Of a DNA stretch of 64,000 nucleotides, positions 20,538 through 29,135 are shown piece by piece. The stretch spans positions 434,001 through 498,000 of the forward strand of contig CANLVD010000001.1 of assembly GCA_947494445.1 (NCBI GenBank). Direction: 5' to 3'. Numbering within the stretch: the stretch's first letter is position 1; each line of letters opens with the position of its first letter. Source of the DNA: an uncultured Paracoccaceae bacterium. GTDB taxonomy: Bacteria > Pseudomonadota > Alphaproteobacteria > Rhodobacterales > Rhodobacteraceae. Made by a program: the position numbers and the translations under genes. Under the pieces are notes generated by a model that did not search any database, was not told the origin of the DNA, and saw only the letters and a program-made list of their open reading frames with translations.

Positions 20538-20927
20538 CTAGCGACGCAGGAGTTCTAGAAGCGAGGTCGTCATCGACTTGGCCTGTTCGAACATCTTGAG
20601 ATTGGCCTCATAGGACCGCTGTGCTTCACGCGCGTCCGCAAGCTCGACCATAAGATTGACGTTGGACCCATCGTAAAAACCGGTCTCGTCAGCCAGTGGA
20701 TTGCTTGGGTCGAAGATCCGGTCGAAAGCAGAGCGATCCAGCTCGATACCGCCGGTCCGCACGCCCGGCGACAGCGCATCGTCGAACACCTGTTCGAAAA
20801 CTGTCATCTTGCGTTGGTAACCCGGTGTGTCGCTGTTCGCGATATTTTCAGCCGACAGTCGCAGCCGCGCTGACTGGGCCGCCATGCCTGAGGCCGATGC
20901 GGCCAGAGATTTCATGATATCTGACAT
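20538..20927 (-). CDS. flgC: Flagellar proximal rod protein FlgC
   Basis: 129 residues. The N-terminal AASASGMAAQSARLRLSAENIANSDTPGYQRK and C-terminal NLMVELADAREAQRSYEANLKMFEQAKSM are rod-family termini. NVNLMVE and length fit FlgC. It is followed 14 bases later by fliE in the same operon. Confidence 0.95.
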   Translation of the reverse strand: MSDIMKSLAASASGMAAQSARLRLSAENIANSDTPGYQRKMTVFEQVFDDALSPGVRTGGIELDRSAFDRIFDPSNPLADETGFYDGSNVNLMVELADAREAQRSYEANLKMFEQAKSMTTSLLELLRR

Positions 20928-20939
20928 GCAATACGCCCC

Positions 20940-21338
20940 TTATCCGCTGCGACCAAGGCCCATCCGCAGGATGGACAGGGATTTCGAATAAACACCCAGT
21001 GCAAGGTCATGCTGAGCCTTCACATCCATGGCCCGCGTCATCTGATCTTCCAGTGACACCGTGTTGCCATTGGGTGATTCTGCACCCTTGACCAGAACTT
21101 CATGGGATGTGGCACTACCGACCGATGGCAGGCTTGCAAGGTGCTGTGGACGGGAAGCTTTCAGGGTAAAGGGATCACTCATCCCCTCTGCCGCAATCTC
21201 GGAAAAGGGTTTAAGATCAGAGGCTTTGTAGCCCGGTGTGTCGGCATTCGCGACATTCCGGGCAATCATGGCCTGCCGGTCACTGGCATGGCTGGTCAGA
21301 GATTGCGACAGGCGCAAAATATCCAGATTCAAGGTCAT
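20940..21338 (-). CDS. flgB: Flagellar proximal rod protein FlgB
   Basis: 132 residues from the ATG at 21338, which has GGGAGAAG upstream; the frame is open further to 21416 without a ribosome site. The core is SDRQAMIARNVANADTPGYKASDLKPF with the rod-family motif, and the C-terminus is EDQMTRAMDVKAQHDLALGVYSKSLSILR. It is the first gene of the minus-strand flagellar operon and divergent from fliI across 91 bases that must hold both promoters. Confidence 0.94.
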   Translation of the reverse strand: MTLNLDILRLSQSLTSHASDRQAMIARNVANADTPGYKASDLKPFSEIAAEGMSDPFTLKASRPQHLASLPSVGSATSHEVLVKGAESPNGNTVSLEDQMTRAMDVKAQHDLALGVYSKSLSILRMGLGRSG

Positions 21339-21429
21339 ATCGGGCTTCTCCCAATCGGCGTTAAGGCATGGCTTACCCCTTCGTGGTTTAAAAACTGTTG
21401 TCGAAGCGTGGAGCATTTTAGGAAAGCTG

Positions 21430-22758
21430 ATGATAGTTGACTTCGAAACTCTCGAAAGCCGGTTGGCGCAAACCTCCGTGCGCAGCCGCCATGGTCAGGT
21501 ACAGGCGGTCCGCTCGGGATCGGTGGATGTCATCGGTCTCGCACGCGATGCGCGGATCGGTGATTTTGTCGAGATTGATCGTGGCGGGTTGCCCAAACTG
21601 CGGGGGGAGGTCGTCTCGCTTTCGGGCAAACGCGCCACGCTCATGCCATTCGGAGATGCCACCGGAACGGCCCTTGGGCAGGACGCGAAACTGCTGCAGA
21701 TCCCGGCGTTGTTGCCCTGCGAGGAATGGGTGGGCAGGGTGATCGATGCGTTCGGTGAACCTTTGGACAACCAGCCATTGAAGTCCGGACAATCACCACG
21801 CCCTTGGATCGCACCACCGCCTCCTGCTGCTGACCGGCGGGGGTTGGGCGTGCGTCTTCACACCGGCTTTGCGGCACTTGATACCATGTTGCCGCTGGTG
21901 CGTGGCCAGAGGATCGGTGTGTTTGCAGGCTCCGGTGTTGGCAAGACCAGCGTATTGGCGGGGCTTGCGCGGAATGCATCAGCAGATGTGATCGTGCTTG
22001 GTTTGATCGGAGAACGCGGTCGCGAACTCAGGGCATTCCTTGAAAGCTCACTCGGGCCGGAAGGGCTGGCGCGCAGTGTTGTCGTTGCTGCGACGTCAGA
22101 CGAATCCCCGCTGGTCAAACGCCGTGCCGCCTGGACCGCAATGGCCATAGCCGAGCATTTCAGGGATCGCGGAAAACAGGTGCTGCTGTTGCTTGATTCG
22201 ATCACCCGCTTTGCCGAAAGCCACCGAGAAGTTGCCCTGACTGCGGGTGAAGCCGCCTCGCTTCGGGCCTATCCTCCGTCAACTTCAAGCATGATTGCGG
22301 CATTGGCGGAACGCGCCGGGCCAGGCATTGGTCGGCAGGGTGACATTACAGCAGTTTTTTCAGTGCTGGTGGCCGGTTCGGATATGGAAGAGCCTGTGGC
22401 TGACATCACCCGAGGCGTGCTTGATGGACATGTCATTCTTGATCGGGAAATTGCGGAACGCGGAAGATTTCCGGCTTTTGATGTGCGCCGCAGCGTGTCA
22501 CGGTCCTTGCCTGATTGTGCGTCTGCTGATCAAAACGAACTGATCCTCCGCGCGCGCCGGATGCTCGGTGTCTACGAGGCCGCAGCACCGATGATCCAGA
22601 CCGGGCTTTATGTTGCTGGCTCGGACCCTGAAGTCGATGCCGCCATCAAGATCTGGTCGAAGCTGGACCAATTCTTCGGAACTGGAACGCCCGACACATT
22701 GGACGGGGCGTTTGCGACGCTGGCTGGGATCCTGGCATTGGCTGACAGTGAGGGATGA
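21430..22758 (+). CDS. fliI: Flagellar export ATPase FliI
   Basis: 442 residues. F1-beta-like ATPase that energises flagellar type III export. Walker A is AGSGVGKTS, followed by GLIGERGRELRAF, Walker B LLLLDSITRFAESHREVAL, and the FliI pattern YPPSTSSMIAALAERAG. The start at 21430 follows AGGAAAG and gives the usual length. It is divergent from flgB and followed after 88 bases by a chemoreceptor. Confidence 0.95.
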   Translation: MIVDFETLESRLAQTSVRSRHGQVQAVRSGSVDVIGLARDARIGDFVEIDRGGLPKLRGEVVSLSGKRATLMPFGDATGTALGQDAKLLQIPALLPCEEWVGRVIDAFGEPLDNQPLKSGQSPRPWIAPPPPAADRRGLGVRLHTGFAALDTMLPLVRGQRIGVFAGSGVGKTSVLAGLARNASADVIVLGLIGERGRELRAFLESSLGPEGLARSVVVAATSDESPLVKRRAAWTAMAIAEHFRDRGKQVLLLLDSITRFAESHREVALTAGEAASLRAYPPSTSSMIAALAERAGPGIGRQGDITAVFSVLVAGSDMEEPVADITRGVLDGHVILDREIAERGRFPAFDVRRSVSRSLPDCASADQNELILRARRMLGVYEAAAPMIQTGLYVAGSDPEVDAAIKIWSKLDQFFGTGTPDTLDGAFATLAGILALADSEG

Positions 22759-22846
22759 GGTTGCGCCTCAGGAATGTCGTTGGATGTAAACCTGTTGTTA
22801 GCGAAAATGGTGGACACGGGCTGTGAGCAGCCGGAGGACCATTCCG

Positions 22847-24574
22847 ATGAAATTGAGTGCATTCAGCCGACGGACAGACGCCGATTTCCTTCCGGTCTCC
22901 CGGATTCAATCAGAGTTGGACCGACGGCAAGCGGTTCTTATGACCACAGGAAGTGGTAAGGTTCTGGAAGCCTCCGCCGGGGCGCTTGAGCTGCTGCAGT
23001 GCAGTCCGGATGCCCTGATCGGTCACAACCTCAAGGATGTTACCTCAAGTGAGGAAACGCAGGGACAATGGCCGCTTGACGGGGGCGCGCTTCCTCGGGA
23101 TGCCATGCAATTGGAGTTTCGATTTGCTGATGGTCAGGTCCAGAAGGTCACCGCCAGTTTCGAAACTGCGGGCGAGCAGTCCGAAGGCATTCTGCTCGTG
23201 TCCCTTGCGCAAAGCGACGGCAGAACGTCCTTCCAATCGCTGACCAAAGAGACCCTGTCGAGCATCGCAGACGCGCAGGCAATGATCGAATTTGATCTCG
23301 ATGGTACAATTCTCGATGCAAACGACGTGTTTCTTCAGGTCATGGGGTATGACGCCGACGAGCTGATCGGGAAGCATCACAGCCTTCTGGTGGATCGTCA
23401 TTTTGCGTCCGGCCCAAGGTATCGCGAATTCTGGGAGCAACTGACCAGCGGCAAAGCCTTTTCAGGAGAGTTTGATCGCCGCAACCGGAACGGAGATGTC
23501 GTCTGGATCAGCGCGACCTATCACCCGGTCAGAAACGCTGCCGGCGAGGTCGTGAAGGTCGTCAAACTTGCCCGGGACATCACGCCAAACAAAGTTGCCA
23601 TTCAGCAATTCGAGGTCTGTCTTACACGATTTGCCTCAGGTGATCTGTCTGTCCGGGCAGAGGAGAATCTCGAAAGTGGCCTGCATGTTCTGCAGCGCGC
23701 CTTCAACGAAACGCTTGAGCGGGTTGAAACGATGGTGCGCAGCATTCAGGATCTCAGCCAGACCATCGCTCAGGAAACCAGTAAAATCTCGGAGGGGGCT
23801 GTGGATCTGGCCAATCGTGCCGAAGATCAGGCTGCCACGATTGAGGAAACGACAGCTGCCATGGAGCAGATGTCGTCAAGCATTCGCGCCAATGCCGAAG
23901 CCGCAAAGCAGGTCAATTCCGCAGCGGAAGCCGCATCGGATCGCGCCAATCGCGGAGGAGAAGTGGTCAAGACCTCCAATGATGCGATGAGCCAGATCGA
24001 ACTCAGTTCTGGCAAGATCTCGGACATCGTAGGTGTGATCGACGCCATCGCCTTTCAGACCAATCTACTGGCCCTGAACGCGGCTGTGGAAGCTGCTCGC
24101 GCAGGTGAGGCTGGCAAGGGATTTGCGGTTGTAGCCAGTGAAGTGCGCACCCTCGCCCAAAGATCGTCAGAGGCGGCAAAGGACATCAACATGCTGATCG
24201 GCGAAAGCATCGGTTATGTCTCGAATGGAGCAGATCTCGTCCGCCAGACTGGCTCGGCTCTGAGTGAAATCGAAAGCTCGGTCAAGAATGTGGTGAGCAA
24301 CATCGGCAAAATCGCTTCGTCCTGTCAGGAGCAGTCTCTGGGCGTCGAAGAGATTGCGAATGCGATCAACAACATGGATCAACTGACCCAGAAAAATGCA
24401 TCCCTTGCCGATCAAAGTGCCTCCAACGCCAAGGAACTGGCCCAGCAGACATCGAAACTGAAAGACCTCATGGCGTTCTTTGACGGATCTGAATCAGCGA
24501 CAATTGATGTTTCGCCGCAGGATACTTCTGATGATATCGAATTTGGTGGCAGCGACCAGATCGCAGCCGCCTGA
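22847..24574 (+). CDS. Cytoplasmic PAS-domain methyl-accepting chemotaxis protein
   Basis: 575 residues with no transmembrane helix, so a soluble chemoreceptor. Two PAS-like domains are seen (about residues 25-120 and 140-250; the second has [23 protein letters not shown] and [28 protein letters not shown]). The signalling helical hairpin includes [24 protein letters not shown] and [20 protein letters not shown]. The redox or ligand input is unknown; no obvious flavin or haem signature can be assigned. GGAGGA precedes the ATG at 22847. Its stop abuts the stop of soxT. It may be cotranscribed with fliI. Confidence 0.92.
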   Translation: MKLSAFSRRTDADFLPVSRIQSELDRRQAVLMTTGSGKVLEASAGALELLQCSPDALIGHNLKDVTSSEETQGQWPLDGGALPRDAMQLEFRFADGQVQKVTASFETAGEQSEGILLVSLAQSDGRTSFQSLTKETLSSIADAQAMIEFDLDGTILDANDVFLQVMGYDADELIGKHHSLLVDRHFASGPRYREFWEQLTSGKAFSGEFDRRNRNGDVVWISATYHPVRNAAGEVVKVVKLARDITPNKVAIQQFEVCLTRFASGDLSVRAEENLESGLHVLQRAFNETLERVETMVRSIQDLSQTIAQETSKISEGAVDLANRAEDQAATIEETTAAMEQMSSSIRANAEAAKQVNSAAEAASDRANRGGEVVKTSNDAMSQIELSSGKISDIVGVIDAIAFQTNLLALNAAVEAARAGEAGKGFAVVASEVRTLAQRSSEAAKDINMLIGESIGYVSNGADLVRQTGSALSEIESSVKNVVSNIGKIASSCQEQSLGVEEIANAINNMDQLTQKNASLADQSASNAKELAQQTSKLKDLMAFFDGSESATIDVSPQDTSDDIEFGGSDQIAAA

Positions 24575-25621
24575 TCACAAAAGACCGGAGACCAGCTGTC
24601 GCAGCCCGATCCGTGCGCCAAGATAGATTGCGAACAGAGTCAATGGGGCCGACACTGCCAGCACGGACATGGCTGACAAGCCCTGGCCGACGCTGCATCC
24701 AAACGCCACCACGCCGCCGAAACCCATCAGCGAAGCACCGAGCAATTGCCGTCGCAACTCCCGTGGATCATCACAGGCTTCCCAACGGAAGTGTCCCTTA
24801 ATCAAAGATCCAACCATGGCACCCAGGATCACACCCAGAACCGACCCGACACCGAAACTGAGTGAGGCCCCTGTTGATGTCATGGCGTAGAGCAGGGTTG
24901 AACCGACGGGCGCTGTAAAGCTGTGGGACACCACCGGATTTCCCGAAAACCCCTCTGTTGCAACCCAATAGGTGCCAGCCCAACCGGTCAGGATTGCAAT
25001 ACCGACCGGGATGCCCCAAAGGGCTGCGCGATCAAACGCGCGAAGGTTTCCGATGCTGACCAACAGCACAGCAACGCCTATCACAAGGCTGGTAATCGGG
25101 GCGGATGCACCGGTTGCCTGTTCCAGTACATTCGGGATGGTCCCCAATGACCTGATGTCTGCACCATTGCCAAAAAGCGCAATCCGGAGCGGCGCCAGCA
25201 GCCCGTTGATCGACAGGTAAGCCACCACACCCATCACCAGTACGATCATCAACGACCGAAGGTCCCCCCCGCCAAGACGGGCCAGCGCGCCAAAACCACA
25301 ATTGCCAGCCAGCGCCATGCCGTAGCCGAACATCAACCCGCCAAGGACACTGCCAAATGGGCTTACGCCCTGCGTCTGATAGATCGACAGCCCGGGATCA
25401 AATCGGCCCGATAGCTGCAGCACCGCCACGCCCAGAACGGCGACTGCCGTCGCGATGCCCCACATTCTGAGACGCGTGTAGCTGCCACCATAGGCTGCAT
25501 CCTCGATTGCGCCCAGTGTGCAAAACCGCCCCAGACGCGCAACCAGTCCCAAAATCAAGCCGCCAAAGCCGCCGATCAGAGCGAGCAATGCGGGCTCGTT
25601 CAGAAGCTCAATCAGTTGCAC
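24575..25621 (-). CDS. soxT: YeeE/YedE-family sulfur transporter (SoxT-like)
   Basis: 348 residues, about eight to ten hydrophobic helices. Family motifs are GGLMFGYGMALAGNCGFGALARLGGGDLRSLMIV (first pore motif with Cys) and SLMGFGGVVAFGCSVGQGLSAMSVL (second pore motif with Cys). YeeE proteins import thiosulfate, and related SoxT proteins occur beside soxR/soxS in alphaproteobacterial sox clusters. Its start overlaps the soxR stop by 14 bases, so it is part of a soxS-soxR-soxT transcription unit. The likely role is moving a sulfur compound to or from the cytoplasm, possibly for sensing by SoxR; that is inference. Confidence 0.85.
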   Translation of the reverse strand: MQLIELLNEPALLALIGGFGGLILGLVARLGRFCTLGAIEDAAYGGSYTRLRMWGIATAVAVLGVAVLQLSGRFDPGLSIYQTQGVSPFGSVLGGLMFGYGMALAGNCGFGALARLGGGDLRSLMIVLVMGVVAYLSINGLLAPLRIALFGNGADIRSLGTIPNVLEQATGASAPITSLVIGVAVLLVSIGNLRAFDRAALWGIPVGIAILTGWAGTYWVATEGFSGNPVVSHSFTAPVGSTLLYAMTSTGASLSFGVGSVLGVILGAMVGSLIKGHFRWEACDDPRELRRQLLGASLMGFGGVVAFGCSVGQGLSAMSVLAVSAPLTLFAIYLGARIGLRQLVSGLL

Positions 25622-25970
25622 AGAACATCGCGTAGACCAGTTCCATGATCTTCCGCGGTTTGTCGTCCGCCAACCGATAGAAAATGGTCTTGCCTTCGCG
25701 TCGAGGGATCACCAGCCCTTCAAGCCGCAATCTGGACAACTGCTGGGATACGGCGGCCTGCCGCGCTGAAAGCAGCGTTTCCAGCTCGGTCACCGATTTC
25801 TCGCCGCTGGTCAGGTGGCACAGGATCATCATCCGCCCCTCATGGCTGATCGCCTTGAGGAAATCACAGGCCCGACTGGCGTTGTCGAGCATCCGATCCA
25901 TCTCTTCGGGAGCAATGTCGTCGGTGAACTGCGGGAGCCCCACAGGTTTGGTGTCAGTGCTGGTCAACAT
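25608..25970 (-). CDS. soxR: ArsR-family sulfur-responsive repressor SoxR
   Basis: 120 residues. Winged helix-turn-helix of the ArsR type (SVTELETLLSARQAAVSQQLSRLRLEGLVIPRREGKTIFYRL). Two cysteines flank the DNA-binding domain (ACDFLKA near residue 35 and MFCATD at the C-terminus), the arrangement used by the SqrR/BigR/SoxR group to form a poly- or tetrasulfide bridge. It most likely represses the sox genes in the absence of reduced sulfur. ATTC-N8-GAAT sites, the consensus described for SqrR, occur at sox promoters in this window. It lies 9 bases after soxS. Confidence 0.92.
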   Translation of the reverse strand: MLTSTDTKPVGLPQFTDDIAPEEMDRMLDNASRACDFLKAISHEGRMMILCHLTSGEKSVTELETLLSARQAAVSQQLSRLRLEGLVIPRREGKTIFYRLADDKPRKIMELVYAMFCATD

Positions 25971-25979
25971 GATCGGCGC

Positions 25980-26378
25980 TTATCCTTCGATGACTTCGAC
26001 GACGGGAGGCTCCCAGGTGATCCCCGCCTGATTCAACATGCGCGCGAGCAGTCCCCAGAAGAAATCAGCGCCAGGATAGCCCTCGACCCGGTTCACTTCC
26101 TGCCCGTCGCGCATCAGCACGAAGGTCGGCGTGTATTGCAGTGGCCGCGCGAATGACAGCCCTTCAGGGCGGGGCTTGTGAATGTCCATGCGCAACAGCG
26201 GTGCGGCGCGGCCTTCGTCGGTTTTTGGGTAGATATGCGCAATCTCTTCGTTCCAGCGCTGGCACCAGACACATCCGGCTTCTTCGACCATCACAAGACG
26301 CACTTCTGCTGCGTGTGTCATGGAGAGAGACGTCATCAGCCAGACGGCCATGACCATGAGCGCTCTAAACAACATCAT
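25980..26378 (-). CDS. soxS: Periplasmic thioredoxin SoxS
   Basis: 132 residues. Signal peptide (MVMAVWLMTSLSMTHA) then a thioredoxin-like fold with CxxC (EEAGCVWCQRW) and the cis-Pro region (YTPTFVLMRDGQEV). In Paracoccus SoxS keeps the SoxYZ carrier active by reducing it. First gene of the minus-strand soxS-soxR-soxT unit and divergent from soxV. Two ATG codons in tandem (26378 and 26375) could start it. Confidence 0.92.
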   Translation of the reverse strand: MMLFRALMVMAVWLMTSLSMTHAAEVRLVMVEEAGCVWCQRWNEEIAHIYPKTDEGRAAPLLRMDIHKPRPEGLSFARPLQYTPTFVLMRDGQEVNRVEGYPGADFFWGLLARMLNQAGITWEPPVVEVIEG

Positions 26379-26454
26379 TCAATCCGATTGCAATCTCTGT
26401 GTCACTTAGACTAATTTGAATATGTCGATAAATCAAGCACGGGGAGGTGCTAAC
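26379..26454. promoter_or_regulatory. Divergent soxS / soxV promoter region
   Basis: 76 bases between divergent starts. It holds a perfect 10-base palindrome GATTGCAATC (26386-26395) and a GAAT half-site (26418-26421) within TAATTTGAATATG, but no complete ATTC-N8-GAAT. SoxR of Pseudaminobacter is known to bind the soxS-soxV gap, so a degenerate operator is possible. GGGGAGG serves soxV. Confidence 0.45.
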
Positions 26455-27195
26455 ATGTTCGACGTTACCCTTGCCGGTGCAGGGTTTGCCGGTCTGCTGT
26501 CATTCCTGTCGCCGTGTATTCTGCCTATCGTCCCATTCTACCTGAGCTATCTTGCCGGAGTGGGTGCACAGCAGCTGGCCGCTGATGCTCCGATCGACCG
26601 AAGCGTGCGGATGCGCGCCTTCCTGTCATCAGTGCTGTTTGCGCTGGGCGTGATCACCGTGTTCATGGGGTTGGGGGCCACCGCATCGGTTTTCGGACAA
26701 TTGGTGCGTGACTGGTTTGACGTGCTGCGCTGGCTGGCGGCTGGGCTGATCATCGTAATGGGTCTGCATTTTCTGGGGGTGATCCGGATCGGGTTCCTCT
26801 ACCGTCAATTCCGCGCCGATGTGGGCGAGACATCGAACCTGTCCCTCATTGGTGCATTCGTGATCGGCATGGCTTTTGCGTTCGGCTGGACACCCTGTGT
26901 CGGGCCAGTTCTTGCAGCGATCCTGTTCACGGCAGCGGGCACAGAAACCGCAAGCCAAGGGGCGGGGCTGTTGCTGGCCTATGGTGCAGGCATGACCCTG
27001 CCGTTCATTCTGGCCTCGCTCTTCATCGGCCCGTTCCTGAAATGGATGCGGGGGTTTCGCCGTCACCTTGGCCTGATCGAAAAGGTCATGGGTGTCATGC
27101 TGATCGTCTTCGGGCTGCTGATCGCCACCAATTCAATCAACTACATTGCTCAGGCCATGCTGGCGATCGCGCCGGACCTTGGCATTCTGAGATAG
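26455..27195 (+). CDS. soxV: CcdA-family thiol-electron transporter SoxV
   Basis: 246 residues, six hydrophobic helices. The paired membrane cysteines of the CcdA/DsbD-beta family are present: FLSPCILPIVPFYLSYLAG and FGWTPCVGPVLAAIL. It passes electrons from cytoplasmic thioredoxin to the periplasmic thioredoxins SoxW/SoxS. The ATG at 26455 follows GGGGAGG; the upstream in-frame start at 26416 overlaps the promoter. It lies 11 bases before soxW. Confidence 0.94.
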   Translation: MFDVTLAGAGFAGLLSFLSPCILPIVPFYLSYLAGVGAQQLAADAPIDRSVRMRAFLSSVLFALGVITVFMGLGATASVFGQLVRDWFDVLRWLAAGLIIVMGLHFLGVIRIGFLYRQFRADVGETSNLSLIGAFVIGMAFAFGWTPCVGPVLAAILFTAAGTETASQGAGLLLAYGAGMTLPFILASLFIGPFLKWMRGFRRHLGLIEKVMGVMLIVFGLLIATNSINYIAQAMLAIAPDLGILR

Positions 27196-27206
27196 GGAGA
27201 GATCTG

Positions 27207-27758
27207 ATGAAACTGTTGACCACAACACTCGCCGCTCTTGCACTGGCCGGTGCCGGCTTCGCGGCAGAACTGGGTGATGACGGCCTGCATAAATCCGATT
27301 GGATGGAAGACACCTTCAAGGATCTTGCAGAGGATCTGGAAGAGGCCGCCGCCCAGAACAAGCGCCTCATGGTCATTGTCGAGCAGCGCGGCTGCATCTA
27401 CTGCGCCAAGATGCATGAGGAGGTGTTCCCTGACCCCAAGATCGATGCCTATCTGCGGGAGAATTTCTTCGTCGTGCAACTGAACATGTTTGGCGATGTC
27501 GAGGTAACGGATTTCGATGGAGAAACCCTGTCCGAGAAGGACATGATTCGGAAATGGGGCATCCTGTTTACGCCGACACTGATGTTCTTTGGCACTGAAA
27601 CGCCTGACAATCTGCCCGCCTCACAGGCCGCCGTTGCCACCATGCCGGGCGCCTTTGGCAAGGGCACGACCTACAACATGCTGACCTGGGTGGCGGAAAG
27701 CGCCTACGAGACCCATGAGAGCTTTCAGAAGTATCACGCCGAGCGTCTGGCTAACTGA
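27207..27758 (+). CDS. soxW: Periplasmic thioredoxin SoxW
   Basis: 183 residues. Signal peptide (TTTLAALALAGAGFA) and a thioredoxin fold with CxxC (EQRGCIYCAKMHEEVF) and a cis-Pro loop (GILFTPTLMFFGTE). It is the periplasmic partner of SoxV. AGGGAGAGATCTG precedes the ATG. The 101-base gap to soxX holds a SoxR-type operator. Confidence 0.93.
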   Translation: MKLLTTTLAALALAGAGFAAELGDDGLHKSDWMEDTFKDLAEDLEEAAAQNKRLMVIVEQRGCIYCAKMHEEVFPDPKIDAYLRENFFVVQLNMFGDVEVTDFDGETLSEKDMIRKWGILFTPTLMFFGTETPDNLPASQAAVATMPGAFGKGTTYNMLTWVAESAYETHESFQKYHAERLAN

Positions 27759-27774
27759 AGCAGAACACAACATC

Positions 27775-27794
27775 AAATTCGGTTTTTTGAATTT
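27775..27794. promoter_or_regulatory. SoxR/SqrR-type operator upstream of soxX
   Basis: AAATTC GGTTTTTT GAATTT is a perfect inverted repeat with 6-base arms and an 8-base spacer. Its core fits the ATTC-N8-GAAT consensus described for Rhodobacter SqrR. It lies 65 bases before the soxX start, in the soxW-soxX gap that SoxR is known to bind in other sox clusters. Confidence 0.75.
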
Positions 27795-27859
27795 ATCCTT
27801 GCCAGATCACTTTTCTGTGCGCTACGGTATGCAAAAAACAAGACCTGATGGGAGGGTTC

Positions 27860-28309
27860 ATGTACCGAATTTTGACAGGCGCAGCAGCGCTGATGATCGC
27901 CGGTATGGCTCAGGCCGAGCCGGTAGCGCCAAGCGATGTGATGTTTGATGATGGCACGGTTGCCGCGTCCCTGACGGGCGTTGCGGGCGATCCGGTTGCC
28001 GGTCGGCAGGTCGCGATGAACCGCAAGCTTGGCAATTGCCTTGCCTGCCACGTCAACAGCGACATGTCCGAGCAATCCTTCCACGGCGAGGTCGGGCCCG
28101 AGCTTGACGGTGTTGCCGATCGTTGGACCGAGGCCGAGTTGCGCGGCATCGTGACAAACTCGAAAATGATGTTCGAGGGAACGATCATGCCGGCGTTCTA
28201 CAAAGACGCAGGCTACACGCGTATACTGGATGATTTTGCAGGCCAACCCATTCTGACTGCCCAGCAGGTCGAGGATGTGGTCGCCTACCTGATGACATTG
28301 GCCGAGTGA
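27860..28309 (+). CDS. soxX: Sulfur-oxidation cytochrome c SoxX
   Basis: 149 residues. Signal peptide (MIAGMAQA) and one haem site C60-L-A-C-H64; a methionine near KMMFEGTIMPAF is the likely sixth ligand. SoxX pairs with SoxA to attach thiosulfate to SoxY. The ATG at 27860 directly follows GGGAGG, so the upstream ATG at 27848 is rejected. First gene of the soxXYZA unit. Confidence 0.95.
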   Translation: MYRILTGAAALMIAGMAQAEPVAPSDVMFDDGTVAASLTGVAGDPVAGRQVAMNRKLGNCLACHVNSDMSEQSFHGEVGPELDGVADRWTEAELRGIVTNSKMMFEGTIMPAFYKDAGYTRILDDFAGQPILTAQQVEDVVAYLMTLAE

Positions 28310-28323
28310 GGCTTTGAAAGGAA

Positions 28324-28752
28324 ATGACCATGACACTGACACGTAGAAAGGTCCTGGCACTTGGCGCAGGCGGGCTGGCACTGGCCGGTCTTGGTCTGCC
28401 CGCATGGGCCGCTGAGACCACCGAAGAAGCCATCGCGTCCTTCACCGGTGGTGCCGAAATGGGCGAAGGCCTGCTGACACTGACCACGCCTGAGATTGCC
28501 GAAAACGGCAACACGGTTCCGGTTGAGGTGTCTGCCGAAGGTGCTGCATCGATCATGCTGCTCGCCACGGGCAACCCGCTGCCCAATGTGGCAACCTTCA
28601 ATTTTGGCCCGCTCGCCGGTGCCCGCCACGGCTCCACCCGGATCCGTCTGGCAGGCACACAGGAAGTGATGGCAATCGCCCGCATGGAAGACGGTACCTT
28701 CCAGAAGGCCTCTGCCACCGTCAAAGTAACCATCGGCGGCTGCGGCGGCTAA
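28324..28752 (+). CDS. soxY: Thiosulfate-carrier subunit SoxY
   Basis: 142 residues. A Tat signal (TRRKVLALGAGG) precedes the mature protein, which ends in the swinging-arm motif GGCGG; its cysteine carries the sulfur intermediates. It pairs with SoxZ, 24 bases downstream. GAAAGGAA is the ribosome site. Confidence 0.97.
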   Translation: MTMTLTRRKVLALGAGGLALAGLGLPAWAAETTEEAIASFTGGAEMGEGLLTLTTPEIAENGNTVPVEVSAEGAASIMLLATGNPLPNVATFNFGPLAGARHGSTRIRLAGTQEVMAIARMEDGTFQKASATVKVTIGGCGG

Positions 28753-28776
28753 GCGAGACAGAGGGAGATCTGAACA

Positions 28777-29106
28777 ATGGCAAAAGGTGTAAAACCCCGC
28801 GTCCGCGTCCCCAAAAAGGCCGCAGCAGGCGAGATCATCACGATCAAGACCCTGATCAGCCACACCATGGAAAGCGGACAGCGCAAGGATGCGGATGGCA
28901 ACATCATCCCGCGTTCGATCATCAACCGCTTCACCTGTGACTTCAACGGCCAGAACGTCATCGATGTGACCATCGAACCGGCGGTCTCGACCAATCCGTT
29001 TTTCGAGTTCGAGGCAAAAGTGCCCGAGAGCGGCGAGTTCAAGTTCACATGGTACGATGATGATGGCTCTGTCTACGAGACGTCCAAGCCGATCACGGTT
29101 GGCTAA
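28777..29106 (+). CDS. soxZ: Thiosulfate-carrier subunit SoxZ
   Basis: 109 residues without a signal peptide, as is usual: SoxZ crosses by hitch-hiking with Tat-exported SoxY. Family core: KPRVRVPKKAAAGEIITIKTLI, HTMESGQRKD, FTWYDDDGSVYE. It is an immunoglobulin-like partner that stabilises SoxY. Confidence 0.96.
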   Translation: MAKGVKPRVRVPKKAAAGEIITIKTLISHTMESGQRKDADGNIIPRSIINRFTCDFNGQNVIDVTIEPAVSTNPFFEFEAKVPESGEFKFTWYDDDGSVYETSKPITVG

Positions 29107-29135
29107 ATCACAATAATAAAATGGGAGGGACGCCA

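Noticed and set aside
21339-21429. CtrA-type site (TTAA-N7-TTAA) between flgB and fliI
   Set aside because: TTAAGGCATGGCTTAC is present but the spacer is 8 and the second half is TTAC; too weak to call.
26401-26454. A full SoxR operator in the soxS-soxV gap
   Set aside because: Only the half-site GAAT at 26418 fits; the expected ATTC eight bases before it reads TTAG. Listed as a promoter region, not as an operator.
29121-29135. Upstream ATG of soxA at 29121
   Set aside because: It overlaps the ribosome site GGGAGG that serves the ATG at 29136, and it would spoil the signal peptide.
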